Shown here in pieces: positions 22,429 to 28,400 of a DNA stretch of 64,000 bases (its first letter is position 1; each line of letters starts with the position of its first letter). The DNA comes from Xenopus tropicalis (taxonomy: Eukaryota; Chordata; Amphibia; Anura; Pipidae). The position numbers and the translations under genes were made by a program. Under the pieces are notes generated by a model. The model was not told where the DNA came from. It saw only the letters and a list, made by a program, of their open reading frames with translations, and ran no database searches. Where the stretch lies: positions 98,918,829 to 98,982,828 of the forward strand of contig NC_030677.2 of assembly GCF_000004195.4 (NCBI RefSeq), written 5' to 3'.

Positions 22429-25400
22429 TAAAAAAGCCAGAAACTCCGGGATTTCTTGTGAAAAATCAAAACATATATTCAAAGAAGCATAAACAGCCGA
22501 CGTAACGTTTCGGTCCCCATCGGGACCTTTCTCAGGGCATCCATGCCTTGTAACACACATCTTTAAATCACCAAAAACCAGTAAATCAATAGGAAGTGAC
22601 ATCATAGTGTACTGCCATAAAGTGGCTGAAGCCATAAAGCAAGTGAACGTGCTGAAAAGTGCTGTAAAGTGTTCAGTGCTAGGCAACATCAGCCTAATAA
22701 AGTGTTAAGCAGCATTAATATAATAAAGTGACTTAGTGAAGACTGTTAGTCCAAAAATTACTGGTATACATAATATCATATAAAAATTCATATAAGAAAG
22801 CTCCAGCTAGGAGCTGAAACGTCGGACTGAATAAAGCCTTACATCTTTAAAACTATAAGACTCCTTTGTGAAAAACCCGCGTGTGCTGTCATTTCCAACC
22901 CTGTATATATATATATATATATAAAGTAAAGACAGTCTTTAAGCTGTACACCAAAAAACTGAGATGCTACCCGGGTGCCAGTGCAGTGTTGCAGATGTAG
23001 ACAGAGAAAGTGACTGCACTCACAGGAATTTTCACACTGGAGACATCAGATGAATTATAGAAGTGAGGTTTTATTCAGTCCGATGTTTCAGTTCCAACTG
23101 GAACTTTCATCAGGGACAGGGATATATATATATATATAATAGAAAAAAATATTGTACAATATAAGAGCAATACCATATTCAGCAGTTTAATGTTTTTAAT
23201 TATGTTTTTCCAGAGAGTGATCGTCCAACTTGTGGCAATCAAATAGTAGAAGAAGGGGAACAGTGTGATGTAGGTTATAATGACAATGACCCGTGTTGCT
23301 ATGGTGCAGAAAGTGCGTTGCAGTGCACATTAAAGCCAGGAAAACAGTGCAGGTAACTCTATGTTTTTGCTGAAACAGCTGAAATAGTACCTGGTATATA
23401 TTTACTTGGTAAGAACTTAAAGCTGGTAGATCTTAGGAGAAAAAAATGTTTGTAGAAGAGGTTCATTTTCCTCCACATCAGTGGGAATGATCTAACTTAT
23501 GTTTAAGGTCATATAAGCAGTTACCACTCCTCCACTGCATCAGGCATTGACACTCCTTCACTTGCATCAGGCTTTTAAAGTGTTTTTATTTTTGTATAGT
23601 GCTCTAATAAGTGCAGTTTTGTGGCCAATAGTACACATTATGTTTGCTTCCCAGTTCACTAAACTAAACTTTGTTTTTTATGGAGAGTTGCCTCTGGCCG
23701 TGCACTAATATACTAGAAAGCATGCATTATTTTGGAAATATATGCCTAGTACAAGTGCATGAAAGAAACTCAGACCTACTCCAGTATTCATCTGCAAAGA
23801 CTCCAGTATGGAAATGGGCACCATCCTGTTATGTTGTTCCATTTATGCCTGGCTCGCTTGACTTAAACTGTCCTGCATGTGAAGACTTACTTACTTTACA
23901 AAGTAAATGTAAAAAGAACAAAGAAATCATTAGTGGTTGGTAAGATTTAAACTAAAAAAATGTAAATATTTTATATTGTCTTTATTTCACAGCCCTAGCC
24001 AAGGATTATGCTGCAGTCATTTATGTTCTTACATGCCAAAAAGCCAAAGGTGCCAAGATGAAGGAGAATGCACACTGGAAAATAACTGTACTGGAGATTC
24101 TGCTAAATGTCCAAAGCCTCTTCCTAAAAGCAACTATACCCTCTGTAACTTAGGAACACGGATCTGCATAAATGGGGTAAGTTACTTTCCTTGTGCATCA
24201 ACTTATGGCCACAGGTTTGGAGACTCCACTTCTCTAAAGACTAATAGAAGCAGAATTTCTTTTAAGAATATTCATTTTTTTTCATCTTCTAGCAACACAC
24301 ATTAGGGTTGATTCACTAAAGGTCGATAAGTTTTATCGCACTTTTTTTGCGTTAAAACCGCGCGATTCGCTAAAGTATAATCGCGTGCGTTAAGTCTCAT
24401 ATTGCATGCTTTAAATTTTGTGCTACCACATACGTTAATTTTACCGCTTTGCCTTAATTTGCGCGCAGAAATAATACTAACGCATGATTCACAAACATTT
24501 AGACGCACTAATTATCGCATTTGTCGGTGAAAAATAACACCTACTTGAGGCAGGCGGTAATTATAGAAAAGTACAATTCATGTATGTATGTATGTATGTA
24601 TAACTTTATTTATAAAGCGCCACAAGGGTACGCAGCGCTGTACAGTCTTACAGAATACAAAATTACACACAGGGAGGACAAGTGATATAATAAATAAATA
24701 CAATAAATACATATATGTATATATATATATAAGTGCCATGTGGTATGAGACACAGTAGGAAGGAGGTCCCTGCCCCGTAGAGCTTACAATCTAAGTGGTT
24801 GGGTAACATACAGGCACAAACTGGAAGGTAAGAGTGCACTAGGTATGGGCATTTGCCCTTAAGCGCAGGACTGGGCAAAATAATGTTTTAGTGCTCCAGA
24901 AGGTAACAGCTGAGTTTTTTCTTAAAGAGAGTGGGTGAGTTTTCCCTACGGAGGGATTCAGGGATAGAGTTCCAGAGGTAAGGGGCAGCGAGATAGAAAG
25001 GTTTAAGACGAGAGAGCGCAGTGGGTGTGGATGGTGTAAAGAGACGGAGGCTCTGAGAGGAGCGGAGGAGACGACCAGGAACATGTAGGGAGACCAGTGA
25101 AGAAATTTAGTGAGGAGCAGAGGAGTGAAGGGCTTTGAATGTCAGCAGAAGGATTTTGTAAGCTATCCTTTGCTTGACAGGCAGCCATGCTAGTGAGCTT
25201 AATTGAGGCTGAGCAGGATCCCTCTTAGGAGAGAGCAGGAGGATCCTGGCAGCAGAGTTTAAGATTGATTGCAGGGGAGAGAGGTGGGAGTCTGGGAGGC
25301 CGGTTAGTAGGAGATTGCAGTAATCTAAGCGGGAAAGGATAAGGGCATAGATTAGTGTTTTAGCTGTTGCTTGTGAAAGAAAGGGGCGTATCTTGGCAAT

Positions 25401-28400
25401 ATTGCGGAGGAAAAAGCGGCAGGTTTTGGCAGTGTTATTAATATGGTTAGAGAAGAAGAGAGACTGGTCAAAGATAACCCCAAGGCAGCGTGCAGAATTT
25501 ACAGGGTTGATGGTCATGCCATCAATAGTAATGGTGAAAGGAGGAGGAGGGCCAGGTTTGGGCGGGAAGCCCATGAGCTCTGTTTTGGCTAGGTTAAGTT
25601 TGAGCTGGCATCGGTTCATCCAGGAGGAGATAGCCAGGAGGCAGTTACCAATCTGGGTTTGGACATCAGCAGTTAGTGCAGGGGTGTCTAAATACATCTG
25701 GATGTCATCTGCATATAGGTGGTATTTAAGACCAAAAGAAGAAATAAGGTCTCCTAGAGAGAGAGTGTACAGGGAGAACAGCAGGGGACCAAGCACAGAG
25801 TCCTGAGGCACCCCCTGAGGCACCCCCACACTAAGCGGAACCGGGGTAGAGGATTTGTTAGTAAGAGCGACAGAGAAGGAGCGGTTAGAGAGATAGGAAG
25901 AGAACCAGGATGCAGCTTGATCCCGGAGCTTTTGGCAATAAAATATGGACTTTGCAGTGTTATTTATTCAAGTATGTGTTGGCCCTAGAGTGATGTAGCC
26001 TCCAGTTTGCAGGGAAATGGTCATTTTCATAAAAGTAGTTTTACGAAAGTAATGCCATGTATGGTTAATATGACGTGTGTTTTTCGCACGGGGCGACTAA
26101 TTGTGCGCGATGCATTGATTAGCGCGCGTTCCGTCAAATACCGCATGAAAATAGTCTTCGCGACTTAAATAACGCAAGCAGCATTGCGTCTAAATTAATG
26201 CAAATATAGTTTTATAGATGTAGACAGGCAGGCAAGGACAATGCATCTCAAAATCCCTGTCACTGTAAGGTAAATGCATTAGACAGTGCAGGCTGCTCTG
26301 TTATCCATAACATATTGGTTAGCGACATCCTCTAATTGGCCCCCTTTGGGGGCATAATCCTAGAATTTACTATCTTCTGGATGAAAATGAGATAGGACAA
26401 TGAACCTCTGTGGGTATTTCCACTCTGTGCTAATTATTTATCTGAGAGTATTGTTACCTAAAAAGCTTATGGCTTATAGGTTCCTCCTTGGTCATGTAAC
26501 TAGTTTGTTATTGCAGATATTGGGTGGTAAAATGGGGTAATTTCTGCCAAAAAAAAAATCTGACAAGACACAGGGCTTTGCACCTTTTTATTTGCACTTT
26601 GCATCTGTCACTCTCATTGTTAAAAGTTTAATAGTAAGGCTGCAGCATCCCTTTAATAAGTTGGGATAACTTCTCCTCCTACTTGACCCCTTTCCTTAGG
26701 AATTCACTTTGGCTCTTGATTTACTGAGCATGCTCAGTTCTACTTAACTCAGGTTACCAAACACACCCTTCAGTCCAACAGCCATTGAAGAGATGGCACT
26801 GCTGGTTTTCATAGAGATTATGTTCTAGCTGTGTACTCTGGTGAAGGAACATGTTTTTCTCCTAACCTCCTGTCCTGAGCTCATCTTAACCATTACAGTG
26901 CTCAATCCAAGAAGGACTTTTTATCAAAGTTCTGCCTGTGTAAGGCTGCATTCTTCATTGCATGCTATTTGTTTTTGGAAAATGTGATGGTGCTGGCAAA
27001 CTAAGGGGATATACTGTATGCAGTACAAATGATGCAATTTTGGTGGGTAAGTAAGGGTTTAATAAATCAGAGCTGTTTTACACATAAAGATTAACTTTGT
27101 TTAACTTGTTCTACAGATGTGTCGTCAATCAGTCTGTGCAAAATTTGGCTTAGAGCAATGTGATTGTGATAGTGAATCCATGCTTGAAAAGTGCCAGCTG
27201 TGTTGTCAAGAACCTGGTAAATATTTTGCACATGTGTGTTATTGAGGGAAATGAATCTAGACACAAACTAATTGAATGATATGGGGGGTTGGCGGAGGGA
27301 GAGACATTTGATTGAACCTTAATGGAGAAAAAAAGGTAAAAACTAAGTAAGCTTTATCAGACAGGTCTATGCAAATACAGCCATAAGCACTCACAGAAAA
27401 GCTGCACTCACTATCAAAAGAAACACAGAATTTCTTGTCTCCTTTTTGTAAACATGTTCTTGGTGTATCTGACTTCCTCTCTCAGAAAAATCCTTTATTC
27501 CTGGGACCAGAATTTGCCTGCTCCCCCCTCCATTAGGAATGTGTTTTCTGAGCTATATCGCCTAGAGCTATACAGCAGAAAGCAATGAAGAGCGAGTGCC
27601 ATTGACTTAGCACTTGCGTTTACACCTTGTGCAATGCAAAATGTGCTCTGAACCTTGAACTGGTTGCACCTTTGTTGGCACATCTTGCACAACGCATATA
27701 GGTTAGCACAGAAGGAAATAATGTACTGACCTTTGCCTGCCTGACCTGCCTTTCCCTGCTGATTTTGTTACTACGCCTGGATTTACGGCACTCCTGCCAC
27801 TCCTCCACTTAAACACAGGTCTGTACCTACCAGGGGCGGGCCGACCGGGCGCCCTAGGCAACCCTGTCGGCCACCTCTCCCCTACACCTGCGCTAATGCA
27901 CCCCCAAGCCCCCCCCTCCGTTTCTGCTGCGCATGCGCAGTTGGGGGGGGGGTTGCGAAGCGATAGTTCATTGCCCCCGCCGAGTAATCACAAGCAGCGG
28001 GGGCAATGAAAACGGAGCACATAGACTATGGGTAGGCAAGAGAGGCTCCTGCCTGGCGTTCCCCCAATCGTTGCGCCCTAGGCAGCTGCCTCTTCTGCCT
28101 ACCCCTAGTTCCGGCCCTGGTACCTACCACAGGTTCTGCTGTTTATAGTGGGAGGTGTAGGAGAGGTCTACCTCTATGTGCTCTTCTACCAACTTCCTGA
28201 CACTGGGTGCAGGCACACGGGGCAGATTTTGGCTTCAAAATGTATAATCACACATCTTGGGGCTGAAATTCGCTCCGTTTGCCTGCACCCAGGCCTATGC
28301 AGTGGCTCGGGGTGCAGACATTGGCTTATGCCAACATAGGGGCAAATATGTGGCCTGCATTTATCTGCAGGCAGAGAATCAGCCCCATTTGACAAACTTC

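Larger units (their letters stand above)
22001..23213. other. Intron 10, dominated by (TA)n-bounded hammerhead-type modules
   Basis: 22001-22390 has no recognised element. From 22395 to 23140 three modules with hammerhead-like motifs lie between TA tracts. Confidence 0.65.
24303..26225. mobile_element. GATTCACTAAAGG-end element, split by an L2 LINE
   Basis: The left part begins TTGATTCACTAAAGGTCGATAAG and is rich in GCGTTA/GCGCGA motifs, like 4497-6167. The CpG-rich motif style resumes at about 26040-26225 after the L2 insertion. The right terminal repeat is not clear. Confidence 0.5.
24177..27116. other. Intron 12, nested repeats
   Basis: A GATTCACTAAAGG element contains an L2 LINE; a further repeat shared with 37755-38100 follows. 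26226-26559 shows nothing. Confidence 0.6.

Noticed and set aside
15750..23120. CRISPR-like or bacterial features for the regularly repeated hairpins
   Set aside because: The sequence is vertebrate nuclear DNA; the repeats are retroelement tails, not an array with spacers.
25393..25806. Plus-strand ORF of 137 codons
   Set aside because: Antisense of the L2 reverse transcriptase.
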